A stretch of 40,678 nt of DNA from Pseudomonadota bacterium (GTDB taxonomy: Bacteria; Pseudomonadota; Gammaproteobacteria; Burkholderiales; Thiobacillaceae). Position numbers and translations under genes: made by a program. The DNA lies in the NCBI GenBank assembly GCA_021826065.1, contig JAKADY010000027.1, positions 1 through 40,678 on the forward strand. Reading direction: 5' to 3'. Every line of letters begins with the position of its first letter. Position 1 is the first letter of the stretch. Positions 27,575 through 37,947 of the stretch are shown piece by piece. The notes below the pieces were generated by a model. That model saw only the letters and a program-made list of their open reading frames with translations. It was not told the origin of the DNA and did not search any database.

Positions 27575-29013
27575 ACGATGTCGTTGCCAGAACGGGTCAG
27601 GACCAGCAGCCGGTAGAGCCAGGCATACTGGTTGGCGCTCGCCTCCCAGCTGAAGTCCTTCTGCATGCCGGCCAGCATCATGCGCCGCCAGGCCGGCTTG
27701 TCCTGGAACACCGTCAGGGCCCGCTGGATCGCCCCCCAGAGGCCCTCGGGCGAGGCCTCGGTAAAGACGAAGCCGGTCACGCCGTCCTCGACGGTGTCCT
27801 TGAGCCCCCCGGTGGCGAAGACCACGGGGATGGTGCCGTAGCGCTGGCTGTACATCTGGTTGAGGCCACACGGCTCGAAGCGTGAGGGCATCAGGAAGAC
27901 GTCGGCCCCCGCCTCGATGCGGTGCGACAGCCCCTCGTCGTAGCCGATGATGCTCGCCACCCGGCCGGGGTGGCGTGCGGCGATGTCGTGACAGGCCTGT
28001 TCCAGATGGGCCTCGCCCTTGCCCAGGATCACCAGCTGCGCCCCTGCGGCCACCAGGCGGTCGGCGATGGCGGCCACCCAGTCGATGCCCTTTTGATAGG
28101 TCAGCCGGGAGATCACCCCGAACAGGGGGGTCTCGGGCTGGATCTCTAGGTTGAGGTCCTGCTGCAGGGCCAGCTTGCAGCGCCGCTTGCCGGCCAGGGC
28201 ACGGCTGGAGTACTCGCAGGGCAGGTGGAGGTCGCTGGAGGGGTTCCAGTCCGCCATGTCGATACCATTGAGAATGCCGGTGAGCCGATCCCGGCGGCTC
28301 GCCAGCAGGCCCTCCATGCCCATGCCCAGGGGGCTTTGCTGGATCTCGCGGGCGTAGCTGGGGCTCACCGTGCTGATCCAGTCGGCGTAATAGAGCCCCG
28401 CCTTGAGGAAAGAGAAGTTGCCGTAGTACTCCACCCCCTCCACCTGGAAGCTCGCGGCCGGCAGGCCCAGCGGGACCACCAGGTCGGGGGGGAAGATGCC
28501 CTGATAGGCCAGATTGTGGATGGTCATCAGGCTGGGGGCGCCACCGCCGGCGAAATGCAGATAGGCCGGTGCCAGGCCGGTCTGCCAGTCGTTGCAGTGC
28601 AGGACATCCGGCCGCCAGGCCAAGGGGGTGTCTGGGGCGGAGATCAGGGCGGCGATGCGGGAGAGCAGGGCGAAGCGCCAGGCGTTGTCGGGGTAGTCGC
28701 GGCCGCTCGCGTCCTGGTAGGGGCCGCCGTCGCGCTGGTAATGCCAGGGATAGTCGATGACATAAACCGGCACGCCGGTGTCGGGCATCTGCCCCTCCAG
28801 CAGGCGCACCGCCCCGTAGCCCGGCAGGTCGTTGAGCCGCAGCCGTTCCCGGGCGTTGACCACCCCGGCGATCACCGGATGGTAGCCCGGCAGCAGCAGG
28901 CGGCAGTCCAGGCCGATCTCGCGCAGGGCGGCGGGCAGGGCGCCCGAGACGTCCGCCAGGCCGCCGGTCTTCACCAGCGGGCGGGCCTCCGGGGTGGCGA
29001 ATAGGACCTTCAT
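27571..29013 (-). CDS. glgA: Glycogen synthase (ADP-glucose type)
   Basis: A GT5 glycosyltransferase that adds glucose from ADP-glucose to growing alpha-1,4-glucan. The N-terminal sugar-nucleotide motif KTGGLADVSGALP, the HCNDWQTGLAPAYL segment and the C-terminal domain motifs RLTYQKGIDW and SRFEPCGLNQMYSQRYGTIP are intact. The protein is 480 residues from ATG 29013 (MKVLFATPEARPL); a longer in-frame ATG at 29091 adds a Pro/Arg-rich leader that does not look real. It is a single gene here; other glg genes are not in the window. The stop codon lies in a REP-like element. Confidence 0.95.
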   Translation of the reverse strand: MKVLFATPEARPLVKTGGLADVSGALPAALREIGLDCRLLLPGYHPVIAGVVNARERLRLNDLPGYGAVRLLEGQMPDTGVPVYVIDYPWHYQRDGGPYQDASGRDYPDNAWRFALLSRIAALISAPDTPLAWRPDVLHCNDWQTGLAPAYLHFAGGGAPSLMTIHNLAYQGIFPPDLVVPLGLPAASFQVEGVEYYGNFSFLKAGLYYADWISTVSPSYAREIQQSPLGMGMEGLLASRRDRLTGILNGIDMADWNPSSDLHLPCEYSSRALAGKRRCKLALQQDLNLEIQPETPLFGVISRLTYQKGIDWVAAIADRLVAAGAQLVILGKGEAHLEQACHDIAARHPGRVASIIGYDEGLSHRIEAGADVFLMPSRFEPCGLNQMYSQRYGTIPVVFATGGLKDTVEDGVTGFVFTEASPEGLWGAIQRALTVFQDKPAWRRMMLAGMQKDFSWEASANQYAWLYRLLVLTRSGNDIV

Positions 29014-29152
29014 GGTGGCGGTAGTCTTGCGGCGGTCAGGCGGGGTCGGCAGGACGGTCGGGTTCTGACGTCTTCGCCAGGGTTTTTGCACAGTATGCCT
29101 TATACCACCGAATCACGACAGCACGCCGCTCGCCGGCAGCCCTGGTCTCAGG

Positions 29153-29180
29153 ACAAAAAAGAGACGCCGCAGCGTCTCTT
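29153..29180 (-). terminator. Rho-independent terminator of the DsrE-like lipoprotein gene
   Basis: AAGAGACGC (29159-29167) and GCGTCTCTT (29172-29180) form a perfect 9-bp stem with a 4-base loop. On the minus strand the stem runs straight into a T-run (plus-strand AAAAAA at 29155-29160). It begins 43 bases past the stop of the lipoprotein gene, making that gene a probable single-gene transcript. Confidence 0.88.
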
Positions 29181-29222
29181 GGGTTCGGTGCGAGGTGCCG
29201 GGGGCGTTCCCCGGCAGGCCGC

Positions 29223-29657
29223 TCAGGGTTTCAGATAGACGTAACCCTCTTTGGACTGCAGCCGGCCGATCTCCGCCACGCCGGAGGGCACCACGGTGGC
29301 GTCCATGATCACTGCATTGTCATCCAGCTTGCGGCCGGTCAGGGTGTTGCGGCAGACGCGGAATTCGACCCCCTTGTCCTTGAGACCGGCGACCTGGGGC
29401 TGGTAGGGTTCGCCTTTCTCGTCCTTGGCGTCGTTGAGCAGGAAGTCGATGCCCTTGCCGTGGGTGACCACCACGATCTTGGCATCGGGGTTGGCGGTGA
29501 TGTGGTTTTGCACGTTGCGCATCGCTGTGCGGGCGACGGCCGAGTCGTTGATGTGATAGACCACCTTCTCCTGCTTGCTGTCGGCGGCCGGGCCGGCGGT
29601 GGCGCAGCCGGTGAGACCGAGAACCAGGGCGGTGGCGATGAGTGCATTGCGGATCAT
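29223..29657 (-). CDS. DsrE-like lipoprotein
   Basis: A 144-residue predicted lipoprotein with signal MIRNALIATALVLG and lipobox LTGC, lipidated Cys18. The mature part is a DsrE/DsrF-like fold: KVVYHINDS first strand, KIVVVTHGKGIDFLL, then EFRVCRNTL with Cys102 at the position where sulfur-carrier DsrE proteins often hold their reactive cysteine, ending EGYVYLKP. It aligns along its length with the C-terminal domain of the anti-sigma factor encoded at 30407-31129, including Cys-x-Asn-Thr and the Y/W-V-Y-L/I-K end. A GGAGGG precedes ATG 29657. Upstream is an ECF-type promoter element matching that of the divergent sigma gene. A periplasmic role in sulfur or thiol chemistry is inference. Confidence 0.85.
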   Translation of the reverse strand: MIRNALIATALVLGLTGCATAGPAADSKQEKVVYHINDSAVARTAMRNVQNHITANPDAKIVVVTHGKGIDFLLNDAKDEKGEPYQPQVAGLKDKGVEFRVCRNTLTGRKLDDNAVIMDATVVPSGVAEIGRLQSKEGYVYLKP

Positions 29658-29728
29658 GTTGTCCCTCCAGTGAAGATCAGTGGTCAAAAAAGCATTGCAA
29701 GCGTCGCCGGTTAGTCTGCGACTGTCGT

Positions 29729-29757
29729 AGAGACGCAACAGCAGCGCAATTTATTCC
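29729..29757 (-). promoter_or_regulatory. ECF-type promoter element for the DsrE-like lipoprotein gene
   Basis: Read on the minus strand: GGAATAA (29757-29751), 16 bases, then GTCTCT (29734-29729). The first box has the GGAA core of ECF -35 elements, and the second resembles the (C)GTC -10 core. The same boxes with the same 16-base spacing occur in the opposite orientation in front of the sigma gene. The leader to ATG 29657 would be about 65 bases. Confidence 0.68.
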
Positions 29758-29792
29758 ATGGGTGATTGGGCCCATTGACCCCGGCGGCGAAT

Positions 29793-29821
29793 GGAATAAT
29801 CCTGAGGCCTGCACCGTCTCT
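29793..29821 (+). promoter_or_regulatory. ECF-type promoter element for the sigma/anti-sigma operon
   Basis: GGAATAA (29793-29799), 16 bases, then GTCTCT (29816-29821), identical in both boxes and in spacing to the element facing the lipoprotein gene. Transcription would begin near 29828, leaving about 28 bases with a strong GGAGGAG before GTG 29856. This implies autoregulation by the sigma factor. The two -35 boxes extend to a 9-bp dyad, TTATTCCAT/ATGGAATAA (29751-29759, 29791-29799), which could alternatively be a repressor or activator site. Confidence 0.68.
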
Positions 29822-29855
29822 GAGACGTGGCACATACCGATGGAGGAGAACACGC

Positions 29856-30410
29856 GTGCCCCCTGCCTTGTCCGCACTCTGGCCCAGCCGGCTCTGCCGT
29901 GAGGTCGAGACGCTGCGCCCGCGGCTGTACCGCATGGCCTATGCCTGGTGTCACGATGCCCATCTTGCCGAGGACCTCACGCAGGAGGCCATCACCAAGG
30001 CCCTGGCCCGCTGTGGCCAGCTGCGCGAGGTCGAGTCTGCACCGGCCTGGTTGTTTGCCATCCTCAACAACTGCTGGCGCGACCATCTGCGGGCCCGGCG
30101 TGAGCTGAGCGACATCGACGAGCTCGATGACGTGGTCCTCGATGCTCAGCCGGGTCCGGAGGGGCTTTACGAGTCGCGCCAGACCACCGACCGCGTGCGC
30201 GCGGCCATCGCCAGCCTGCCCATCGCCCAGCGTCAGGTCATCACCCTGGTGGATCTGGAGGAATACAGCTACGCCGAGGTGGCGCGCATCCTGGAGGTGC
30301 CCGTGGGTACGGTCATGAGCCGCCTGTCACGCGCGCGCCAGGCGCTCAAGGAACGCCTTGTGGCGCAGGAGTCCAGTAGCCGGCGCACGCAACTGCGGAG
30401 GGTCAAATGA
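29856..30410 (+). CDS. ECF-subfamily RNA polymerase sigma factor
   Basis: A 184-residue two-domain sigma-70 family protein. Region 2 is seen in YRMAYAWCHDAHLAEDLTQEAITKAL and NCWRDHLR, and region 4 in LPIAQRQVITLVDLEEYSYAEVA with the recognition helix VPVGTVMSRLSRARQAL. Start is GTG 29856, eight bases after GGAGGAG; the upstream frame is open to 29766 but lies across the promoter element. The stop overlaps the anti-sigma ATG (ATGA), the standard arrangement for a sigma held by its partner. It probably recognises the GGAATAA-N16-GTCTCT element upstream of itself and of the divergent lipoprotein gene. The ECF subgroup cannot be fixed by eye. Confidence 0.93.
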   Translation: MPPALSALWPSRLCREVETLRPRLYRMAYAWCHDAHLAEDLTQEAITKALARCGQLREVESAPAWLFAILNNCWRDHLRARRELSDIDELDDVVLDAQPGPEGLYESRQTTDRVRAAIASLPIAQRQVITLVDLEEYSYAEVARILEVPVGTVMSRLSRARQALKERLVAQESSSRRTQLRRVK

Positions 30411-31129
30411 GCGAACGCCTGTCGCACGAGCTCCTCTGCGCCTACCTCGATGGGGAGCTGACCCCGGCCGAGCGTGAGCGTGTGCTGCGGCTGAGGGAGC
30501 AGGATCCCGCGGTCAAGGCGGCGGTCTGTGAGCTGCGCACGCTCAAGGAGATGGTTCGCGCCAGCTACCCGCTCGGGCAGCCCCGGGCACACGTCGGTCT
30601 GCCGTTGCGCAACTGGGGCGGGCTGCGCCAGGCCCTGGCCGCCGTCCTGATCCTCGCCTGTGGCCTGGGGCTGGGCTGGATCGCCAACGAGCAATTCCAC
30701 CGGCTGCCCGGATCGCAGCGGATCGAGGGCCTGCCGGCCGGTGTGCAGCCCGTGTCGCTCAACCGGCGGGCAGACCCCGACAAACTGGTGCTGCACGTCG
30801 ACAGCGGTGAGCGCGCCGTCATCGATCGCGCCCTGACCCTGGCCGAGGCCCTGGCAGCGCAGAACCGCGGCCGCCGCCAAGTGGAGATCGTGGTGCACAG
30901 CGCCGGTTTGGACATGCTGCGGGCGGACGTCACCCCCTTCCGCGAGCGCATCCACCGTCTGGCCAGCCGGCATGCGAATCTCAGCTTCATCGCCTGCGGC
31001 AACACCATCGCCCGGCTGCAGCGCGAGGGCAAGACCGTGGTCCTGCTGCCGGTGGCAAAACGGGTGGATTCGGCCGTCGGCGAGATCGTCCAGCGTCTGC
31101 AACAAGGCTGGGTCTACATCAAGGTCTGA
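30407..31129 (+). CDS. Membrane anti-sigma factor with C-terminal DsrE-like domain
   Basis: A 240-residue single-pass protein. Residues 1-50 form an anti-sigma N-domain (SHELLCAYLDGELTPAERER) in which His7 remains but the zinc motif H-x3-C-x2-C is not present. One membrane helix spans about 73-92 (LRQALAAVLILACGLGLGWI). After a short linker, residues 126-240 make a DsrE-like domain: KLVLHVDSGE, VEIVVHSAGLDMLR, SFIACGNTI with Cys197, end GWVYIKV. It aligns with the divergent DsrE-like lipoprotein. The expected topology puts the anti-sigma part in the cytosol and the DsrE part in the periplasm. It is coupled to the sigma gene by a 4-base overlap. A sensing role for the DsrE domain is inferred. 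Confidence 0.87.
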   Translation: MSERLSHELLCAYLDGELTPAERERVLRLREQDPAVKAAVCELRTLKEMVRASYPLGQPRAHVGLPLRNWGGLRQALAAVLILACGLGLGWIANEQFHRLPGSQRIEGLPAGVQPVSLNRRADPDKLVLHVDSGERAVIDRALTLAEALAAQNRGRRQVEIVVHSAGLDMLRADVTPFRERIHRLASRHANLSFIACGNTIARLQREGKTVVLLPVAKRVDSAVGEIVQRLQQGWVYIKV

Positions 31130-31265
31130 ACGACGGTCGGCCGGCCCGACTATACCGCCTGCCGACTTGAAGCCGGCCGGTGTGACGCGCATCCGCCGGC
31201 GCTGCAGCTTTTTCCCGCGCCAGCCGATATAGTAGAGCGCCTCAGGAACGTCAGCGGGAGGGCTT

Positions 31266-32207
31266 ATGCTGGAGATCGGTCTTTATGGCCTGGGTCGCAT
31301 GGGCGGCAACATGGCCCGACGTCTGTCACGCGGCGGTGTGCGGGTGTGCGCCTACAACCGCAGCTTCGAGGTCACCGAACGCATCGCCGCGGAAGAGGCG
31401 AACGTCCTGGCCTGCGCCAGTCTGCAAGAGATGGTGCAGGGGCTCGCCGCGCCGCGCGTGGTCTGGTTGATGCTGCCGGCCGGGGCGCCCACGGAACAGG
31501 CCATCGATGCCGTCGCCGACCTGCTCTCGGCTGGCGATCTCTTGGTCGACGGGGCGAACGGCTACTACAAGGACGCCCAGCGTCGCGCGAAGGCACTCGA
31601 TGCGCGCGGGATCGACTTCGTCGATGTCGGTGTCTCGGGGGGTGTCTGGGGGCTTGCCAACGGCTACTGTCTGATGGCGGGTGGGCGTGCCGAGGCGGTG
31701 GAACGGCTCGCCCCCTACCTGCGCATCCTCGCCCCGGCGCCCGACCAGGGATGGCTGCACGCCGGCCCTTCCGGTGCCGGGCAGTTCGTCAAGATGATCC
31801 ACAACGGCATCGAGTACGGCATGATGCAGGCCTTCGCCGAGGGTTTTGCCCTGATGCGCGCCAAGCAGGAATTCGGCCTCGACCTGGCCGCCATCGCCGA
31901 GCTGTGGCGACACGGCTCTGTCGTGCGCTCCTGGCTCCTGGACCTCACCGCCGATTTCCTGCGCGAGGATCAGGGGCTGGAGTCGATCGCGCCCTTCGTC
32001 GCCGACTCCGGGGAGGGGCGCTGGACCGCCCTGGAGGCGGTGGAGCAGGGTGTGCCGGCCCCGGTGATGTCGCTCGCGCTGATGATGCGCTTCGCCAGTC
32101 AGGGCCGCAGCGACTACGCCAACCGGCTGCTCGCCATGATGCGCAAGGGCTTTGGCGGCCATGCGGTCCAGTCGGGGCCGGCGGCTGGCGGCGAGGGGCA
32201 GGGGTGA
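31266..32207 (+). CDS. gnd: 6-phosphogluconate dehydrogenase, decarboxylating, short form
   Basis: It oxidises and decarboxylates 6-phosphogluconate to ribulose 5-phosphate. The coenzyme motif [16 protein letters not shown], the substrate motif [21 protein letters not shown] and the catalytic [19 protein letters not shown] are clear. At 313 residues it belongs to the short (GntZ/YqeC-like) class, which often prefers NAD+, rather than the 470-residue class. GGGAGGG lies 4 to 5 bases before ATG 31266. zwf starts 41 bases after it, so the two oxidative pentose-phosphate steps are adjacent; a lactonase gene is not between them. Confidence 0.94.
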   Translation: MLEIGLYGLGRMGGNMARRLSRGGVRVCAYNRSFEVTERIAAEEANVLACASLQEMVQGLAAPRVVWLMLPAGAPTEQAIDAVADLLSAGDLLVDGANGYYKDAQRRAKALDARGIDFVDVGVSGGVWGLANGYCLMAGGRAEAVERLAPYLRILAPAPDQGWLHAGPSGAGQFVKMIHNGIEYGMMQAFAEGFALMRAKQEFGLDLAAIAELWRHGSVVRSWLLDLTADFLREDQGLESIAPFVADSGEGRWTALEAVEQGVPAPVMSLALMMRFASQGRSDYANRLLAMMRKGFGGHAVQSGPAAGGEGQG

Positions 32208-32247
32208 CCGGTCTGTCGCAGGCCTCAATCACCGTTCAGGGAAGACC

Positions 32248-33729
32248 ATGATCGATCTGGAAATGCCGCTGCCGCCGTGCAACTTCGTCATCTTCGGCGC
32301 CACCGGGAACCTCTCCACGACCAAGCTGCTGCCCGCTTTGTTCCGCCTGGAGCAGGCCGGCAAGCTGCCCGAGGCGCTCAACTTCATCGCCTTTGCCCGG
32401 CGCGAATGGGACGACGCCGCCTGGCGCGCCCATGTCAGGGAGGTGCTGGCCAACCGCGTCAAGGCCGACGGCGGCGCGCTGGAACGCTTCGTCCAGCGTT
32501 TCGATTACCTGCGCGGCGAGCTGCACGACCCGGAGTCCTATGCCCGCCTCAAGACCCTGCTGGGCAGACCGAAGCTGGGTGCCTGCTCCAACATCGTCTT
32601 CTATCTCGCCATCAAGCCGAACGACTTCCCGCCGGTGATCAAGAATCTGGACGCCGTGGGTCTGTCGAAGCCGCGTGGGCTACACCGCATCGTCGTGGAG
32701 AAGCCCTTCGGCGAGGACCTCGAATCGGCGAAGGTGCTCAACGAGCTGCTGCACCGCTACTTCGAGGAAGACCAGGTCTTCCGCATCGATCACTACATGG
32801 GCAAGGAGACGGTGCAGAACCTGCTCGTCTTCCGCTTCGCCAACACCCTGATCGAACCGCTGTGGAACCGCAATTTCATCGATCACGTGCAGATCACCGT
32901 GGCCGAGGAGGTTGGCATCGAGAAGCGCGCCGATTACTACGACAAGGCAGGTGCCATGCGCGACATGCTGCAGAACCATCTCATGCAGCTGCTCACCCTG
33001 GTGGCGATGGAGCCGCCACCGGCCCTGGAGGCCGACGCCCTGCGCGACGAGAAGGTCAAGGTTTTGCGCTCCATACGCCCCATCTCCAAGCGCGCCGTGC
33101 ATGCCCATGCCTTCCGCGCCCAGTACAAGGCCGGCCAGGTGCGCGGCGAGCAGGTGCCCGGCTACCAGGACGAGGCGGGGGTGGAGCCCAACTCCATCAC
33201 CGAGACCTATGTGGCCGCCAAGTTCTACATCGACAACTGGCGCTGGCGCGGCGTGCCGTTCTACCTGCGCACGGGCAAGCGGCTGAAGGAACAGCTCTCC
33301 ATGATCGCCATCCGGCTGCGACACCCGCCGCAACAGCTCTTCCGCGAGACCCCCCTGGAGACCCTCGAGCCGAACTGGATCGTGCTCTCCATCCAGCCCA
33401 GCGAGTGCATGCACATGGAGATCCATGCCAAACAGCCGGGCTTGGGGATGGACACGCGGGTGGTCAAGCTCAACGCCAGCTATCGCAACCCCGAGGAACA
33501 GCCCCTCGATGCCTACGAGGCCTTGTTGCTCGACGTGATCGAAGGGGACCGCACGCTGTTCATCCGTTTCGACGAAGTGGAATGGGCCTGGCGCGTGGTC
33601 GATCCCATCCTGAAATACTGGGCCACCGAGCGGGAGTTCATCCACACCTATCCGGCGGGCACCTGGGGGCCGCACGAGTCGAACCGGCTGTTCGACTCCG
33701 AGGACACCGAGTGGCGCAACCACGTATGA
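32248..33729 (+). CDS. zwf: Glucose-6-phosphate 1-dehydrogenase
   Basis: It oxidises glucose 6-phosphate to 6-phosphogluconolactone with NAD(P)+. The Rossmann motif reads [17 protein letters not shown] (the commoner form is GA(S/T)GDL), the active-site signature [13 protein letters not shown] is intact, and FYLRTGKRL occurs late. Length is 493 residues, normal. An AGGGA lies 5 bases upstream of ATG 32248. It is cotranscribed with gnd. The next 240 bases hold no gene and one short dispersed palindrome. Confidence 0.96.
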   Translation: MIDLEMPLPPCNFVIFGATGNLSTTKLLPALFRLEQAGKLPEALNFIAFARREWDDAAWRAHVREVLANRVKADGGALERFVQRFDYLRGELHDPESYARLKTLLGRPKLGACSNIVFYLAIKPNDFPPVIKNLDAVGLSKPRGLHRIVVEKPFGEDLESAKVLNELLHRYFEEDQVFRIDHYMGKETVQNLLVFRFANTLIEPLWNRNFIDHVQITVAEEVGIEKRADYYDKAGAMRDMLQNHLMQLLTLVAMEPPPALEADALRDEKVKVLRSIRPISKRAVHAHAFRAQYKAGQVRGEQVPGYQDEAGVEPNSITETYVAAKFYIDNWRWRGVPFYLRTGKRLKEQLSMIAIRLRHPPQQLFRETPLETLEPNWIVLSIQPSECMHMEIHAKQPGLGMDTRVVKLNASYRNPEEQPLDAYEALLLDVIEGDRTLFIRFDEVEWAWRVVDPILKYWATEREFIHTYPAGTWGPHESNRLFDSEDTEWRNHV

Positions 33730-33923
33730 GTTTCGGATAAAGGCCGAATGAATCCCTGCACAGCTGCAGAATAGTCACCTGCTCACACAGGGGCTCGAGC
33801 CAGCGTTTCCGCAAGGACCGAGAAAACCTTGCCCGGTGCTCGGAACCCTATCTCGGTCAGGACGATCTCCTGGTGCGAACTCGCCAATTACGGATTGATC
33901 CGCAACGAATGAACTTCGCCCTT

Positions 33924-33941
33924 TCCTCTCCCTGAGGGTGA
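33924..33941. repeat. Short dispersed palindromic repeat
   Basis: TCCTCTCCCTGAGGGTGA here differs by one base from 27312-27329 inside the MITE-like element. Such CCTCTCCC/GAGGG repeats are common between genes in proteobacteria. The remainder of 33730-33971 shows no gene or terminator that I can support. Confidence 0.45.
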
Positions 33942-33971
33942 GGGGGTCAACTGGACAGGTTTTGCATCAAT

Positions 33972-35780
<1,809 letters not shown>

Positions 35781-35835
35781 ACAGCGGGCTTGCCGCGTTC
35801 GTGTCGTCGCCGCGGCGGCGCGCCACCGGGGCGGC

Positions 35836-36996
<1,161 letters not shown>

Positions 36997-37189
36997 GGAG
37001 GGAAACGGGGCCGGCATCTGTGGAACTCGGTATTGTACTGTGTGGGGCGCGTCGGCGACCTTTCCGCGGGGCCTGCGCGAGCTGGCATGCGGTAGCAGGA
37101 AGCTGAGGCATCGCGTTCTTGCCGCCGATCTCCCTTCGATGTGCAGTCCCCGCCCTCAGTGCGGCCCATAGCCAAGTGGGCGCGAGAGT

Positions 37190-37218
37190 TTAAGTCCCTC
37201 ATGTCTTTTGTGTACAAT
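37190..37218 (+). promoter_or_regulatory. Possible petABC promoter
   Basis: TACAAT (37213-37218) is a good -10 box, 17 bases after a weak TTAAGT (37190-37195). The 330-base stretch between the HtrA-like gene and petA holds no credible gene. A transcript starting near 37225 would have a leader of about 100 bases before petA. The HtrA-like gene promoter should lie in the same region, but I see no clear boxes for it. Confidence 0.42.
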
Positions 37219-37326
37219 GCGCGGATTTGTTGGCCCCGCTACCCGCGCTGCCGATCCGGATATCCGAGCAGGGCGCGTCGGCTGGCTGCCACACCTCAGC
37301 TTTCACAGCGTCAGTCAGGAATCGAT

Positions 37327-37923
37327 ATGAGCGATATGGCCGTGGACAACTCGAAACGCCGCTTTCTCGTGGCCGTGAGTTCGACCGTGGGTGGGGTGGC
37401 TGCCGTGGGCGCCGCGCTGCCCTTCGTCTTCAGCATGAGCCCCAGCGCCCGCGCCTTGGCCGCCGGCGCGCCGGTCGAGGTCGATCTGTCCAAGATCGAA
37501 CCGGGTATGAAGGTGGATGTCGAGTGGCGTGGCAAGCCGGTCTGGGTGGTGCACCGCACGCCGGAGATGCTGGCCCTGCTGCCCAAGCACGACGACAAGC
37601 TCAGCGATCCGAAATCGGAAAATACCGCACAGCAGCCGAAGTACTGCCAGAACCCCACGCGCTCGATCAAACCGGAGTATTTCGTGGTCATCGGCATCTG
37701 CACCCACCTGGGCTGCTCGCCCACCTACCGGGCCGACATCGGCGCCGCCGACCTCGGTGCCGACTGGCCCGGCGGCTGGTTCTGTCCCTGCCACGGCTCC
37801 CGCTTCGACATGGCCGCGCGTGTGTTCAAAGGCTCGCCCGCGCCCACCAATCTGGTGGTGCCGCCGCACAAGTATCTGAGCGAGACCAAGGTGTTGATCG
37901 GCGAGGATCAGGCCAGCGCCTGA
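37327..37923 (+). CDS. petA: Ubiquinol-cytochrome c reductase, Rieske iron-sulfur subunit
   Basis: The [2Fe-2S] subunit of the cytochrome bc1 complex. A twin-arginine-type N-terminus (SKRRFLVAVSSTVGGVAAVG) doubles as the membrane anchor. Cluster ligands are C125 and H127 in CTHLGC, and C153 and H156 in CPCHGS; C130 and C155 form the expected disulfide. Length is 198 residues. ATG 37327 is chosen by its AGGA and family start; the open frame back to 37141 runs through the promoter region. It is the first gene of petABC. Confidence 0.97.
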   Translation: MSDMAVDNSKRRFLVAVSSTVGGVAAVGAALPFVFSMSPSARALAAGAPVEVDLSKIEPGMKVDVEWRGKPVWVVHRTPEMLALLPKHDDKLSDPKSENTAQQPKYCQNPTRSIKPEYFVVIGICTHLGCSPTYRADIGAADLGADWPGGWFCPCHGSRFDMAARVFKGSPAPTNLVVPPHKYLSETKVLIGEDQASA

Positions 37924-37947
37924 TCCGACTGGACAAGGACCTAGACC

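Noticed and set aside
32277-33740. 487-codon plus-strand frame overlapping zwf
   Set aside because: Arg/Ala/Gly-rich frame-shifted reading of zwf, which has all its catalytic motifs in the other frame.
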